NCBI GenBank assembly: GCA_026004795.1
Contig: BPJV01000006.1
Coordinates: 186,001 to 250,000, forward strand
Direction: 5' to 3'
Origin: Pirellulaceae bacterium
Lineage (GTDB): Bacteria > Planctomycetota > Planctomycetia > Pirellulales > Pirellulaceae
Length of the DNA: 64,000 nt
Below the pieces are notes generated by a model that was given only the letters and a program-made list of their open reading frames with translations, ran no database searches and was not told the origin of the DNA. The translations under genes and the position numbers were made by a program. Shown piece after piece: positions 33,279 through 41,912 of this stretch. Position 1 is the first letter of the stretch; each line of letters begins with the position of its first letter.

Positions 33279-33971
33279 TCATCCAGAGAACTCAGCACTT
33301 CGGCGCGGTTGCCGCTCACTCCAGTCCTTCAGCGACTCGTCCCAAGCACGTAGCGCGGCATACTCCGCGATCGACCGAATCCCCAGCTTCTTCAACGCTG
33401 TATTTCGTCGCCGTTCCACCGTCCGCGAACTCACATCCAAACGCACGCAAATCGCCTTATTGGGAAGCCCCTCGGCAGCTAACTCCAAGATTTTCGATTC
33501 CGCTGCCGTGAGTCTGGCAAGCAACTGTCGAGCGAGTTCGGCACGTTTGCGTAGTGTGTACTGACGTATACTCTCGCTTACCGCCTCCCGTATCAGCTTT
33601 ACCAATTCCCTCATCGCTGGCCGTGCAGTAAGGAAGGTGGCGATCGCGGGAATGCGCATCTTGAACGCCTCGTGTCCATGCGTTTGCTTGGCCCAAGCAA
33701 CCATTTCTAGCGAAGCCTGTCGCTGGGACAATCGATGGGCGATCCGCATCAACTCAGACACCTCATTGGCCACTTCCACCGCCAGGCAACCAACATCGGT
33801 AGGAGTCACCGAGCCGATTGCGGCCTCCGGAGTACCAAACGGTTCTGCTGCAATCCCATGCTCGCTTAAGCAGCGGATGATGCTGACCCGTTGGGACGGC
33901 GACGGTACCACAACCAGCACGCGCTCGCTGCTCGGGACTGGGATAAGTCCATGCAAGGATTCGGGAAACAT
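33279..33971 (-). CDS. LuxR-type regulator with degenerate receiver domain
   Basis: A 230-aa protein. The C-terminal LuxR/FixJ-type helix-turn-helix is clear: LTAAESKILELAAEGLPNKAI followed by SSRTVERRRNTALKKLGI. The N-terminal about 130 residues follow the layout of a response-regulator receiver (ERVLVVVPSPSQR, GCLAVEVANE), but the acidic pair expected after VLVV is replaced by PSPS, and the phosphoacceptor Asp aligns with Glu66. It is therefore unlikely to be phosphorylated and may be constitutive or respond otherwise. ATG at 33971 is used; a TTG at 34013 is possible. No histidine kinase is adjacent. It converges with the VanZ-like gene. Confidence 0.75.
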   Translation of the reverse strand: MFPESLHGLIPVPSSERVLVVVPSPSQRVSIIRCLSEHGIAAEPFGTPEAAIGSVTPTDVGCLAVEVANEVSELMRIAHRLSQRQASLEMVAWAKQTHGHEAFKMRIPAIATFLTARPAMRELVKLIREAVSESIRQYTLRKRAELARQLLARLTAAESKILELAAEGLPNKAICVRLDVSSRTVERRRNTALKKLGIRSIAEYAALRAWDESLKDWSERQPRRSAEFSG

Positions 33972-34776
33972 GGCAGTGTCCGATTCTTCGCGAGCCGTGA
34001 ATGTTCTGGCCAACGCTCCAGCTTCACCTGCAAGAAAGACTGCAACCGTTCCGCCCCTCCGGCAATCGCCAACCCTACGCAGCAGGCGTACCCCGCCTTG
34101 CCTATCCCTATTGAGACTATCCCAGGCCTGGCGTAGCTATCTGGTAACGAAACGGTGGTGAAGCAGACGTACCAAGCTCTCTGCCACCTACTCAGGGACA
34201 AATCCCCGCGGAAAACGCTCTTAGGGATTGAATAAGAGGCAAAAGACGAAAATCGCCCTCTACCTGTTAGGAACACAAAAAGCGCCGGAGTATCCTCCCA
34301 AAAAAGTGAGCAGGACGCCCAAAATGAGGGGAAACCCGCACAAAGTGGTCGTCCTCTGCCCCTCCATACCACAGGGAGATCCCTCCCCAGCGGCCAGTGG
34401 TAAGCCGGACCGAAAAAAGCATCACGCTTGACGACGCCCCACGCCAGGCCACACGGCAGCTTCGATGGGTGCTCTTAGCCGTCAATGGCTGCCAAACTTG
34501 GCAATCGAGAACCAACGAGCAGACGCGAGCAGCACGTCGGTTATGGTGGCACGAGCCAGAGGGGGCCGCGGCCACGAAGGCGCGTCCTGAGAACCGGGCG
34601 CACTTCAATCATTCACCGCGGCCGAGAAAGAAGAGCAGGGAACTCGGCGGGAAAGCGCGGTTACACTGCGATGCTCATGAGTTTGCGCCACCTTTCGAGA
34701 GGAAGCATCACCCGACTGAGGCCACGCAGAGGAACGCGACCGGAACGCCACCAGTCGCGAGCCTCATGTAAAAGTT
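33972..34776. other. Intergenic stretch, no gene seen
   Basis: About 800 bases between the regulator gene and rpmG. The open frames are Arg/Ser-rich with no domain. No tRNA was found, although rpmG neighbours tRNA-Trp in many bacteria. At about 34736-34760 an imperfect GC-rich hairpin lies downstream of rpmG on the minus strand but lacks a T run, so it is not called as a terminator. Confidence 0.4.
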
Positions 34777-34941
34777 CTACTTCTTCTTCTCCACGTGGAT
34801 GGTATGAGACCGCGACCGAGGACAGAACTTCTTCAGCCGCAACTTCTCGCCACCGGTCTTCCGCTTCAACGTGTAGTTGTATTCACCACACTCTTCGCAC
34901 ACAAGGTGGATGACTTCTTTCTTCTTCTTGCTCTTAGCCAT
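34777..34941 (-). CDS. rpmG: 50S ribosomal protein L33
   Basis: A 54-aa protein readable on the minus strand: starts MAKSKKKKEVIHLVCEEC and ends HTIHVEKKK. Length and sequence fit L33. The first zinc pair CEEC (C15, C18) is present and C40 is the third ligand position (KFCPRS); the fourth cysteine expected three residues later is absent. It is thus between the zinc-binding (C+) and zinc-free (C-) forms. It lies 27 bases after rplQ on the same strand and is probably the last gene of the alpha-type operon, an unusual place for rpmG. Confidence 0.92.
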   Translation of the reverse strand: MAKSKKKKEVIHLVCEECGEYNYTLKRKTGGEKLRLKKFCPRSRSHTIHVEKKK

Positions 34942-34968
34942 TTAAGAACTCCTGACGCCTCCGGATGT

Positions 34969-35667
34969 TTACTTGGAATCTGATGCTTGCGATTGAGCGT
35001 CTGCCGCGGCCTGTTCCGACTGAGCAGCAACCTCCTCGCTCCCGCCATCCGGTTGGCCTGCCTCCTGGCTGGGTGGCGTGGAGTCTTCAGGCGCGGGCGA
35101 ATCCTCGGTGAAACTCGGTTTCTCGCTACGTTCGACGACCCGGTCATGCTTGCCGACGAACTCGAGAATGGCTCGCGGTCCGGCATCACCCAAACGAGGC
35201 GTCGCCAACCGCAAAATTCGCGTATAACCACCAGGGCGGTCTTCAAATCGCTCCGCCAGAATATCAACCAAAATCGAGACGGACTCGCGATTGCGCAAAA
35301 TCTGCAACAATCGCCTTCGCGCTGCCACCGCGGGCGCTCGCGCGGCTACCCACTGAGCATGCCTTTCGCTCTGCCGCCATTGCTGCCAAGCGTCCGTATG
35401 GGGTTCGGCGTCGGTGGCGAACTCCTGCGACGCCAACTCGGCAGCCCGCGCCTTCCGCGCGATCGTAATGCATTTTTCCACCAATGGCCGCACCTCTTTC
35501 GCCTTGGCCACCGTGGTGATAATCCTTCCCTTCACCTTCGGCTCGTTCCCCCACAACTCCGCGTCGGGACGCTCGGTGAGGATCAATGCATTAGCCAGAT
35601 TTCGATAAAGAGCCTTGCGGTGGCTGGGTGACCGACCGAGTACGCGACCTTGTCGTTTGTGACGCAT
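34969..35667 (-). CDS. rplQ: 50S ribosomal protein L17 with insertion and long C-terminal tail
   Basis: A 232-aa L17, about 100 residues longer than the E. coli protein. The N-terminus MRHKRQGRVLGRSPSHRKAL and the central EVRPLVEKCITIARK are typical. An insertion of roughly 35 residues (about 84-118) separates the two halves of the fold. The core ends near GPRAILEFVGK, after which an acidic Ser/Glu/Pro/Gln-rich tail of about 55 residues follows. Such tails recur in planctomycete ribosomal proteins. It lies between rpoA (51 bases upstream) and rpmG (27 bases downstream). Confidence 0.95.
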   Translation of the reverse strand: MRHKRQGRVLGRSPSHRKALYRNLANALILTERPDAELWGNEPKVKGRIITTVAKAKEVRPLVEKCITIARKARAAELASQEFATDAEPHTDAWQQWRQSERHAQWVAARAPAVAARRRLLQILRNRESVSILVDILAERFEDRPGGYTRILRLATPRLGDAGPRAILEFVGKHDRVVERSEKPSFTEDSPAPEDSTPPSQEAGQPDGGSEEVAAQSEQAAADAQSQASDSK

Positions 35668-35718
35668 GATCTATCCGTTGATTTAGCAAAGACTGAATGA
35701 ACCTGTCTTGTCGAAAAA

Positions 35719-36711
35719 CTACCGATAGGACTGTGACGAGGGAAGCCGCATGCCCAGGTGAAGCCCCATCGTCGCCAGCTTCTCCTGCACCTCGGCCAAC
35801 GTCGTCTCACCGAAGTTGCGAATCTCCAGCAACTGGTCCTCGTTGCGCTGCACCAACTCACGGATCAAGTGAATTCCCTCGCTCTCGAGGCAATTGGCAG
35901 CTCGCACACTGAGCTTCAATGCCGATACCGGCTGATTGAGCTTGGCTTCCAACTGGGCTTCCGCTGACCCCGGCCCACCGCGAGCAGTGGCATGGATTTG
36001 AAAACCAAGTTCCGTGTACTGCACGAAGGGATTGAGATGCTTGCGCAGGATTTTGCTAGCTTCCACCAACGCCATCTCCGGGCTAACCGATCCGTCGGTC
36101 CACACCTCCAGATTCAACCGGTCATAGTTGGTCTTCTGCCCCACACGGGTCTCTTCAACCTCGTAGCGCACCCGCACCACCGGGCTGAAAATCGCGTCAA
36201 TAGGAATGATCCCAATCTCGTGATCTCGCGAACTGTGCTCCGAAGCGGGAACATAACCACGACCATTCTCCACGACCATCTCCATAAAGAACGGTGTGTC
36301 GGTGGTAAGCGTGGCCAACACGTGGTGCTTATTGATAATCTCCACATCCGCATCGGTCTGAATGTCAGCCCCGGTAATCTCACCGGCCGTATCTCGCTCG
36401 ACGGTAATCACGCGCGTCGAGTCGCTGTGATTCTTCACCACCAACGACTTGACGTTGAGCACGATGTCGGTCACGTCCTCCAACACCCCGGGGATCGTGG
36501 TGAACTCATGCTGCGCACCGCGGATCTTGATCTGCGTTACCGCCGAACCCTCCAAAGCCGACAACAACACACGACGCAGGCTATTACCAATCGTCGTGCC
36601 GAACCCCCGCTCGAATGGCTCGGCAGTGAACTTACCGTACGTCGGTGACAGCGTGTCTTGGTCAACGTGTACTACGCTGGGCAATTCCAGTCCGCGCCAC
36701 TTGATATGCAT
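35719..36711 (-). CDS. rpoA: DNA-directed RNA polymerase subunit alpha
   Basis: 330-aa alpha subunit, normal length. The N-terminal assembly domain shows [27 protein letters not shown] and [19 protein letters not shown]; the C-terminal domain from about residue 255 includes [21 protein letters not shown] and [24 protein letters not shown] at 36711 (MHIKWRGL) is preferred over a TTG two codons upstream. It follows rpsK by 116 bases. The rpsD gene usually found between rpsK and rpoA is missing at this place. Confidence 0.97.
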   Translation of the reverse strand: MHIKWRGLELPSVVHVDQDTLSPTYGKFTAEPFERGFGTTIGNSLRRVLLSALEGSAVTQIKIRGAQHEFTTIPGVLEDVTDIVLNVKSLVVKNHSDSTRVITVERDTAGEITGADIQTDADVEIINKHHVLATLTTDTPFFMEMVVENGRGYVPASEHSSRDHEIGIIPIDAIFSPVVRVRYEVEETRVGQKTNYDRLNLEVWTDGSVSPEMALVEASKILRKHLNPFVQYTELGFQIHATARGGPGSAEAQLEAKLNQPVSALKLSVRAANCLESEGIHLIRELVQRNEDQLLEIRNFGETTLAEVQEKLATMGLHLGMRLPSSQSYR

Positions 36712-36827
36712 AACCAATCGTTCCTATGCAGTTACAAAACCAAAGAACCTTCATTCGACCCGACCAACGTCGTGCGGCTGGCTAGCCCACCAGCGCGTCA
36801 GCCACCGAGGCTCAACCGAGCCCCCCC

Positions 36828-37208
36828 CTACACGCGGCGCCGCTTCTTCGGCCGACATCCGTTGTGAGGAATGGGAGTAACATCCTCGATCACCTTCACC
36901 GTCAACCCGGCCGTCTGCAAAGCCGTAATGGCGCTTTCTCGCCCCGACCCCGGCCCCTTGACGCGCACCTCCAGTTCGCGGACCCCAAACTTGGCCGCCT
37001 TCTCCGCGGCCTGCTGGGCAGCAACCTGACCGGCAAAGGGAGTACTCTTACGACTCCCCTTGAATCCTGCCGTGCCCGCACTGGCCCAACAGAGCGTATC
37101 TCCCTTGGTGTCCGTGATAGTCACCGTGGTATTATTGAATGTCGCGCGAATGTGCGCAATGGCAACCGTGACGTTGCGACGCTGACGACGTTTCTTGACC
37201 TTAGCCAC
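36828..37208 (-). CDS. rpsK: 30S ribosomal protein S11
   Basis: 126-aa platform protein of the small subunit. [37 protein letters not shown] and the C-terminal [18 protein letters not shown] are diagnostic. The initiator is GTG at 37208 with GAGGGG six bases before it; the frame extends to a TTG at 37229 that would add seven unlikely residues. It lies 81 bases after rpsM in the alpha-type operon. Confidence 0.96.
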   Translation of the reverse strand: MAKVKKRRQRRNVTVAIAHIRATFNNTTVTITDTKGDTLCWASAGTAGFKGSRKSTPFAGQVAAQQAAEKAAKFGVRELEVRVKGPGSGRESAITALQTAGLTVKVIEDVTPIPHNGCRPKKRRRV

Positions 37209-37289
37209 CGAAAACCCCTCACTTGACAAAAACCGATCTGGCGAGCCACATTTGCCGGCAACCTATCCGCCGATACAAACCACCGCCGC

Positions 37290-37673
37290 CTACCGCAAGT
37301 CCTTCACACCCTTCTTTCCAGCCACCGTCTTGCGCGGCCCCTTCCGCGTCCGCGCATTGGTCCGCGTCCGCTGCCCACGCACCGGCAACCCCTGACGGTG
37401 CCGCAACCCTCGGTAACACTTGATCTCACGCAGCCGATTGATGCTTTGCGCCACCTGCCGGCGCAACGGCCCCTCGACCGTGTAGTCACGCTCCAACAAG
37501 GCTGCCAAACGACTCAGCTCATCTTCGTCCAAGTCACGCGCCAGCCGATTCGGATCTATCCCCGTCTTGTGGCACAGCTCTCGCGAAATGTATGGCCCCA
37601 CCCCGTACAGATAGGTCAACGCAATCACGACCTTCTTGTCATTCGGGATATCAACACCGAGCAAACGCGGCAC
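37290..37673 (-). CDS. rpsM: 30S ribosomal protein S13
   Basis: 127-aa small-subunit head protein. [39 protein letters not shown] and the C-terminal [18 protein letters not shown] are typical. The start is GTG at 37673, preceded by GGAGAG. It is the first gene of the alpha-type operon here, behind its own promoter-like sequence at 37761-37788; the gene that usually precedes it, rpmJ, is absent, and the accessory island begins directly upstream. Confidence 0.96.
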   Translation of the reverse strand: MPRLLGVDIPNDKKVVIALTYLYGVGPYISRELCHKTGIDPNRLARDLDEDELSRLAALLERDYTVEGPLRRQVAQSINRLREIKCYRGLRHRQGLPVRGQRTRTNARTRKGPRKTVAGKKGVKDLR

Positions 37674-37760
37674 GAAACTCTCCTTTGTTTACGCAAGTGC
37701 TTACTGGACACGCAGTTATGTGCGAACTCAGGCATCCGGGACGCCCGATGAATCGAGCAT

Positions 37761-37788
37761 TTTATAGGATGTCACCCAGGTTTGGCAA
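37761..37788 (-). promoter_or_regulatory. Promoter-like sequence for the rpsM operon
   Basis: On the minus strand, TTGCCA (37788-37783) and TATAAA (37766-37761) are 16 bases apart. Transcription would start about 80 bases before rpsM. Its presence fits a detached alpha operon that can no longer be read from the S10/spc promoters. The divergent thioredoxin-fold gene starts about 45 bases away. Confidence 0.55.
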
Positions 37789-37831
37789 GGCTTAACCGCT
37801 AATTCTGGCCTAGGCCGCGCGCAGCGAGTTG

Positions 37832-38455
37832 ATGCAAGCCATGCGGCGTGGTGAAGTGACCGACGAGCTTCGTGAGAGCGTCGAATCGGCCCAGCGTCGC
37901 GAGCAATCGGTCCTGCAGTCACTCCTACGGCCGCCACAGGTCGAGCGATTGAGACAACGGTTGGGAGCCCCTTTCGACACATCCAAACTGCAACGAATCT
38001 ATCCGATGGCTCCCGAACTGGTCGATTCGGGGCATTGGATCAACACTTCGCCGCTCACCATGCGATCGCTCCGAGGAAAAATCGTTTTGGTGCACTTCTA
38101 CGCGTTTCAATGCCACAACTGCCACGCGAATTTTCCCATCTACAAACGCTGGCACTCTCGTTACCACTCGTCGGGTGACGTCGTCGTATTGGGCATTCAG
38201 ACACCGGAAACGTCCGCCGAAGCCGATCCGGCCCGCGTTCGCCAGGCTGCCCAGGAAGAGGGCATCGAGTTTCCGGTGCTGATCGACCTGGACAAGAAGA
38301 ACTGGCAGGCCTGGGGCAACACGATGTGGCCGACCGTCTACGTAGTCGACCAGGACGGCTACATCCGTCTGTGGTGGCAAGGCGAACTCAATTGGCAGGG
38401 CGCCACCGGCGACCAGACCATCGAGCAACTGATCGATAGCCTCCTCCGCCATTAG
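37832..38455 (+). CDS. Thioredoxin-fold (TlpA/AhpC-like) protein, possibly 5'-truncated
   Basis: A 207-aa protein whose residues about 60-207 form a TlpA/ResA-like domain: LRGKIVLVHFYAFQCHNCHANFP with the redox pair CHNC, then GIQTPETSAEADPARV, FPVLIDLDKKNWQAWGNTMWPTVYVVDQDG. TlpA relatives are exported thiol-disulfide reductases, but here no signal peptide or membrane anchor is found. The first 55 residues are charged and helical, as though cut from the middle of a longer protein, and a stop codon lies shortly upstream. It reads away from rpsM at the edge of the accessory island. It may be intact and cytoplasmic or a 5'-truncated copy. Confidence 0.75.
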   Translation: MQAMRRGEVTDELRESVESAQRREQSVLQSLLRPPQVERLRQRLGAPFDTSKLQRIYPMAPELVDSGHWINTSPLTMRSLRGKIVLVHFYAFQCHNCHANFPIYKRWHSRYHSSGDVVVLGIQTPETSAEADPARVRQAAQEEGIEFPVLIDLDKKNWQAWGNTMWPTVYVVDQDGYIRLWWQGELNWQGATGDQTIEQLIDSLLRH

Positions 38456-38541
38456 CGCGCGACATCCGGCTTCCTCCGTCAACCATTTTCGCTTAATCCA
38501 CCCCCCGCAAACCCTTCTTCAGTAGCCAGTCGGGCATTCAA

Positions 38542-41337
38542 TTACGGTGGCGGGAGATGGAGTTTGAACGCCAGTTCGCTTGCGGCCTGTGCGGGGAATG
38601 GGATACGATCGGCCAGTTTTTCCGTAGTTTGAAGGTCGATCTTGTAATCCTCCCCCATGACGACGTTGAACCACCGCTCGCGATCCATTACCACGCGATA
38701 CATCTTTTCGTCTTGCGTTTGGGCGATGAAGGGGAGGTAGAGCTGGATCGGTTGTTGGGCAAGCTCCGCTTTGGCTCCGATGCGGTCGATACGCCCGCTT
38801 CGTTGTTCAAGTGTGCTCGGATTCCAGCATAAGTCGTGGTGAATCATGTAACGACAGTTCAAATGCAAATCGACTCCCTCGGCCATCACGCTGCTGGCAA
38901 TCAGGACCTCGGGATAAAACGGCGTGTTGAAGGTCAACATGAGTCGCTGTCGAGTCTCGGGGTGCGTTGCCCCGTTGATCAGTCGCACGTTGGGCAACAA
39001 TTGCTCGGGCCTGGCGTCTTGCAGCTCGTCGTCGGTAAACACCGCCGTTGCGTCTCGCCCCAGGTGGGTACCGGTCTGTATGCGCTTGACGGCGTCGATA
39101 TATCGACGCCGTTCCTCTTCCCCGCAACGATCTGCCAGGAACCTGAGAAACTGACTCAGGGTTTCCTTCAACGTCAGGCCGGACAAGTCGGGAGTCTCCC
39201 ACGCATGGCGGATCGCTTCCGCATCGAGCTTGCCACGATTGAGCGGAAAGAACCGGACCAGAAACGACGGCGTGCGGACGTTGCGGCGAACGACCTCCAC
39301 CAGATCCTGCCGCCATTCTTCTAACGACGGAAACTGGCAGATCAGACGATTGGATTCCTCATCACAGGTTCGGCGAATTGGCGAATCCTGATCGAAGAAT
39401 CGCTTACCGATTCCTTCCAGCTCGGCTGCCACTTGATTTTCCGGCAGACTCAACTTTTCCGCGCCCAGACGCAGGATTTCCGTACGAATCGCCTGGGAAA
39501 TCAACTGCCGCAAGACGCGACTGGTTGCAACGTAATGACAGAAGACAACCACCTTTTCGCGTCGTCGCCAGATATCGACCACTCGTTGGACGGTAGCAGC
39601 GACTTTCGGGTGACTACCTCCGCCACTTTCCCCCTTCGGCAGGAGCGCTTCGAGGTGATCGAGGTACCACTGCAATTCCTCGTCGACTTCGACCGGTTGA
39701 GTGTCCTCATCATCTTCGTCGGTCGCCTGTGCGCCACCGGTAGCGCGGGTGTGCAGAAAGGCTTCGAAACTGGAGGCCAGGCCTTCGGCGAAGACCGGTC
39801 GCGAATCGGGGTGATGTGAAGTGGCTCGGGCCGCCAGCAGGAAAGGCAGCAGCGACTGGCCTTCCACTGGGATGCCCTGTTGATCGGTGTCGTCTTGATT
39901 GCCAAGGATGGCTCGGCCCACCAGACGCCGCCGACGGTCGATGTTGGCATGAGCCCCCGGCAGGTGCTTGGGTTTCAGGTGTCGAATTACCCACCTGCGC
40001 AGCATTTGTTCGGCCTCCGCCATGCGCTCTTTGGTCCGCGCGTAACAGCGCATTACATCGGCGGCGGCGTGGGTGAGCTGGCCGCCCTGGCGAGCCGTGG
40101 ACCACCACTGTTCGTCGTGGTCATACAAAACACCGTCGACCTGCAAGTCGCCGCTCGTCAATCGTCCCCAGGCGTGATCCAGCGTCACCGCCGCTTCCTG
40201 CGCTGCATCGAGGGCCTCGCGCAGGGCTTTGCGCTCGATCGAGAATTCGTCGCGGTCCATTCGCGGTGCTCGCACACCGGTCCATCGAATACCGTCGAAT
40301 CGATCGATGATCGAACACAGCTCGTGGTGTCCCAGTTGAAACGGAGTGGCCGTCAGAAACAGCATGCGTTCGAACGCGCCGGCCAGAGGACCTCGAGCGA
40401 ATTGCTCCGCGTCCTCCAACGCTTCCTCCGAGCGGAACAACGAAGCCAACCGAGTTTTCGGATTCTTCAAATGATGCGCTTCATCCAGGATCAGCAGAGG
40501 CAGCCGCAGACGGGTTCGCGCTAGGCACTCCTCCCACAGCGCCCTGGTCGCGTCCTTGATCACGTAGCGGGCGTGGTTCAGGTACATGTCGTAGTTGTCC
40601 GACCACCGCCGCGGAATCTGTTGCACGGCTTCGAAGACCAGGTCCGTATCGAGGCCGGGTAGGGCGTCGATAACCGGTTTAGGTACCGGATCATCGTCCG
40701 CTAATCCAATTGGCTCGAGAATCTTCAACCACTTGTCCGGATTGGTCTCGAGCAATTTGCGCCAGATGTCGGGATCATGTTTCTCGACCCATTTCATACT
40801 CAAAAGGTTTCCCAAGGACCGATGCAGGGCGCGGCGAAGTGTGGCGATGCCTCGCTTGCGGTAGAGACTCTGGCGGATCAGAGCCAACATGACCCATCGA
40901 TCGTTCAGCCCACGGCTCATCGCACCATGCGTCATGAAAATGAGCGAGTTTCGGCGACTGGGAGGATCGTCGACCATTTTGAGGAACTCGACCGCTCGAT
41001 CCGCCGTGCTCCATCGAATGCGTCGAGAAACAGACGGCGGCAAACACTTCTCGCAAAAGAGCGAAAAGTCCGCACACCACTTTTCCTTCAACGCAGGCGG
41101 TGTCATCACCACGACCGGATGCTTGCCGCGATTATTCAAGGCGACTGAGACTGCGACGGCCAGGGCCACGAAAGTCTTGCCCATGCCAACTTCGTCCGCC
41201 AGAATTACGCCCGGCTGGTCGGCCATCCGTCGAAGAATCTCCTGCGCCGTCCGCTGTTGACGCGCAGCATCCTCAGCCGAAATCCGCGCTTTCACGTACA
41301 GATCGATGTCATCGCAAAACGGATACAGCATGCTCAT
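38542..41337 (-). CDS. SNF2/RapA-like superfamily 2 helicase (candidate defence operon, gene 4)
   Basis: 931-aa DEAD/H-type ATPase. Walker A is DEVGMGKTF (residues 48-56), motif II is LILDEAHHLKNP (near 283), motif III FLTATPFQLG (near 335), and the C-terminal RecA domain has YEVLIASSVMAEGVDLH-like text (PEVLIASSVMAEGVDL) and motif VI RSGRIDRIG (near 850). The arrangement matches RapA/SNF2 enzymes that move along duplex DNA rather than simple unwinding helicases. No methyltransferase or nuclease domain is fused. Its start overlaps the 189-aa gene's stop (ATGA), so it is translated last in a tight four-gene operon with a PLD-like protein. SNF2-type proteins beside PLD nucleases occur in DISARM, but the other DISARM genes are absent. 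Role in phage defence is inference. Confidence 0.88.
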   Translation of the reverse strand: MSMLYPFCDDIDLYVKARISAEDAARQQRTAQEILRRMADQPGVILADEVGMGKTFVALAVAVSVALNNRGKHPVVVMTPPALKEKWCADFSLFCEKCLPPSVSRRIRWSTADRAVEFLKMVDDPPSRRNSLIFMTHGAMSRGLNDRWVMLALIRQSLYRKRGIATLRRALHRSLGNLLSMKWVEKHDPDIWRKLLETNPDKWLKILEPIGLADDDPVPKPVIDALPGLDTDLVFEAVQQIPRRWSDNYDMYLNHARYVIKDATRALWEECLARTRLRLPLLILDEAHHLKNPKTRLASLFRSEEALEDAEQFARGPLAGAFERMLFLTATPFQLGHHELCSIIDRFDGIRWTGVRAPRMDRDEFSIERKALREALDAAQEAAVTLDHAWGRLTSGDLQVDGVLYDHDEQWWSTARQGGQLTHAAADVMRCYARTKERMAEAEQMLRRWVIRHLKPKHLPGAHANIDRRRRLVGRAILGNQDDTDQQGIPVEGQSLLPFLLAARATSHHPDSRPVFAEGLASSFEAFLHTRATGGAQATDEDDEDTQPVEVDEELQWYLDHLEALLPKGESGGGSHPKVAATVQRVVDIWRRREKVVVFCHYVATSRVLRQLISQAIRTEILRLGAEKLSLPENQVAAELEGIGKRFFDQDSPIRRTCDEESNRLICQFPSLEEWRQDLVEVVRRNVRTPSFLVRFFPLNRGKLDAEAIRHAWETPDLSGLTLKETLSQFLRFLADRCGEEERRRYIDAVKRIQTGTHLGRDATAVFTDDELQDARPEQLLPNVRLINGATHPETRQRLMLTFNTPFYPEVLIASSVMAEGVDLHLNCRYMIHHDLCWNPSTLEQRSGRIDRIGAKAELAQQPIQLYLPFIAQTQDEKMYRVVMDRERWFNVVMGEDYKIDLQTTEKLADRIPFPAQAASELAFKLHLPPP

Positions 41338-41903
41338 GTCGCCACGGCGTCGAACACAGATTCCACATACACCCGCAGATTCTCCGGTGCATTTGATCCC
41401 AACGCAGGCACCAATCGGCGCAGCTCAGCAATAACCTGGCGGATTTCCTGCAGGTGCACAGCAGGGGGCACGCAACCCTCCTTTGCTTCCACACGTGCAC
41501 GGGACAGCTCGAGGACCAGTTCGGCAATCAAAAACGCTTGCTCTTCATCCGAACGGGACTCTCGGATGAGCGCTTCGGCCAGGGCGGTAACGCCAACCGG
41601 TCCCCGCAACCGCCATCGCAAGCACTCGAGCGTGGCCACCGGTCGTTCCAATCGCTTGCGCAAGGCGCCAAGTGCCCAGGAAATGCGCCGCGTTCGCTGC
41701 AGCAGAAACTGGCTGGTATCGACACGTTGGTGGGGATCAATGGACGGTCCCTCCGATTCGAGCTTGCCAGACCGCTCAAAGCGACGCAAGTAATCGTGCA
41801 TGACTCGATGCAATGGGCGTGCCGAACTGAGGATCGCGATCAGCAAATCCAACGGCAGTTGCTTCAGTTCGTCGGGCGCCGGCAACACTTCTGCCTTTGC
41901 CAC
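41334..41903 (-). CDS. Unknown 189-aa protein (candidate defence operon, gene 3)
   Basis: I do not recognise the family. The protein is predicted largely helical and rich in Leu, Arg and Glu, with no membrane segment or signal peptide. Notable segments are LPLDLLIAILSSARPLHRVMHDYLRRF near the N-terminus and EEQAFLIAELVLELSRARVEAKEG in the second half. The start is GTG at 41903, nine bases after the PLD-like gene's stop; the stop overlaps the helicase start (ATGA). Such coupling with a helicase suggests a partner or loading subunit made in matched amounts. It could also be a small regulatory protein. No cysteine/histidine metal cluster is seen. Confidence 0.7.
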   Translation of the reverse strand: MAKAEVLPAPDELKQLPLDLLIAILSSARPLHRVMHDYLRRFERSGKLESEGPSIDPHQRVDTSQFLLQRTRRISWALGALRKRLERPVATLECLRWRLRGPVGVTALAEALIRESRSDEEQAFLIAELVLELSRARVEAKEGCVPPAVHLQEIRQVIAELRRLVPALGSNAPENLRVYVESVFDAVAT

Positions 41904-41912
41904 GTTGATCGG

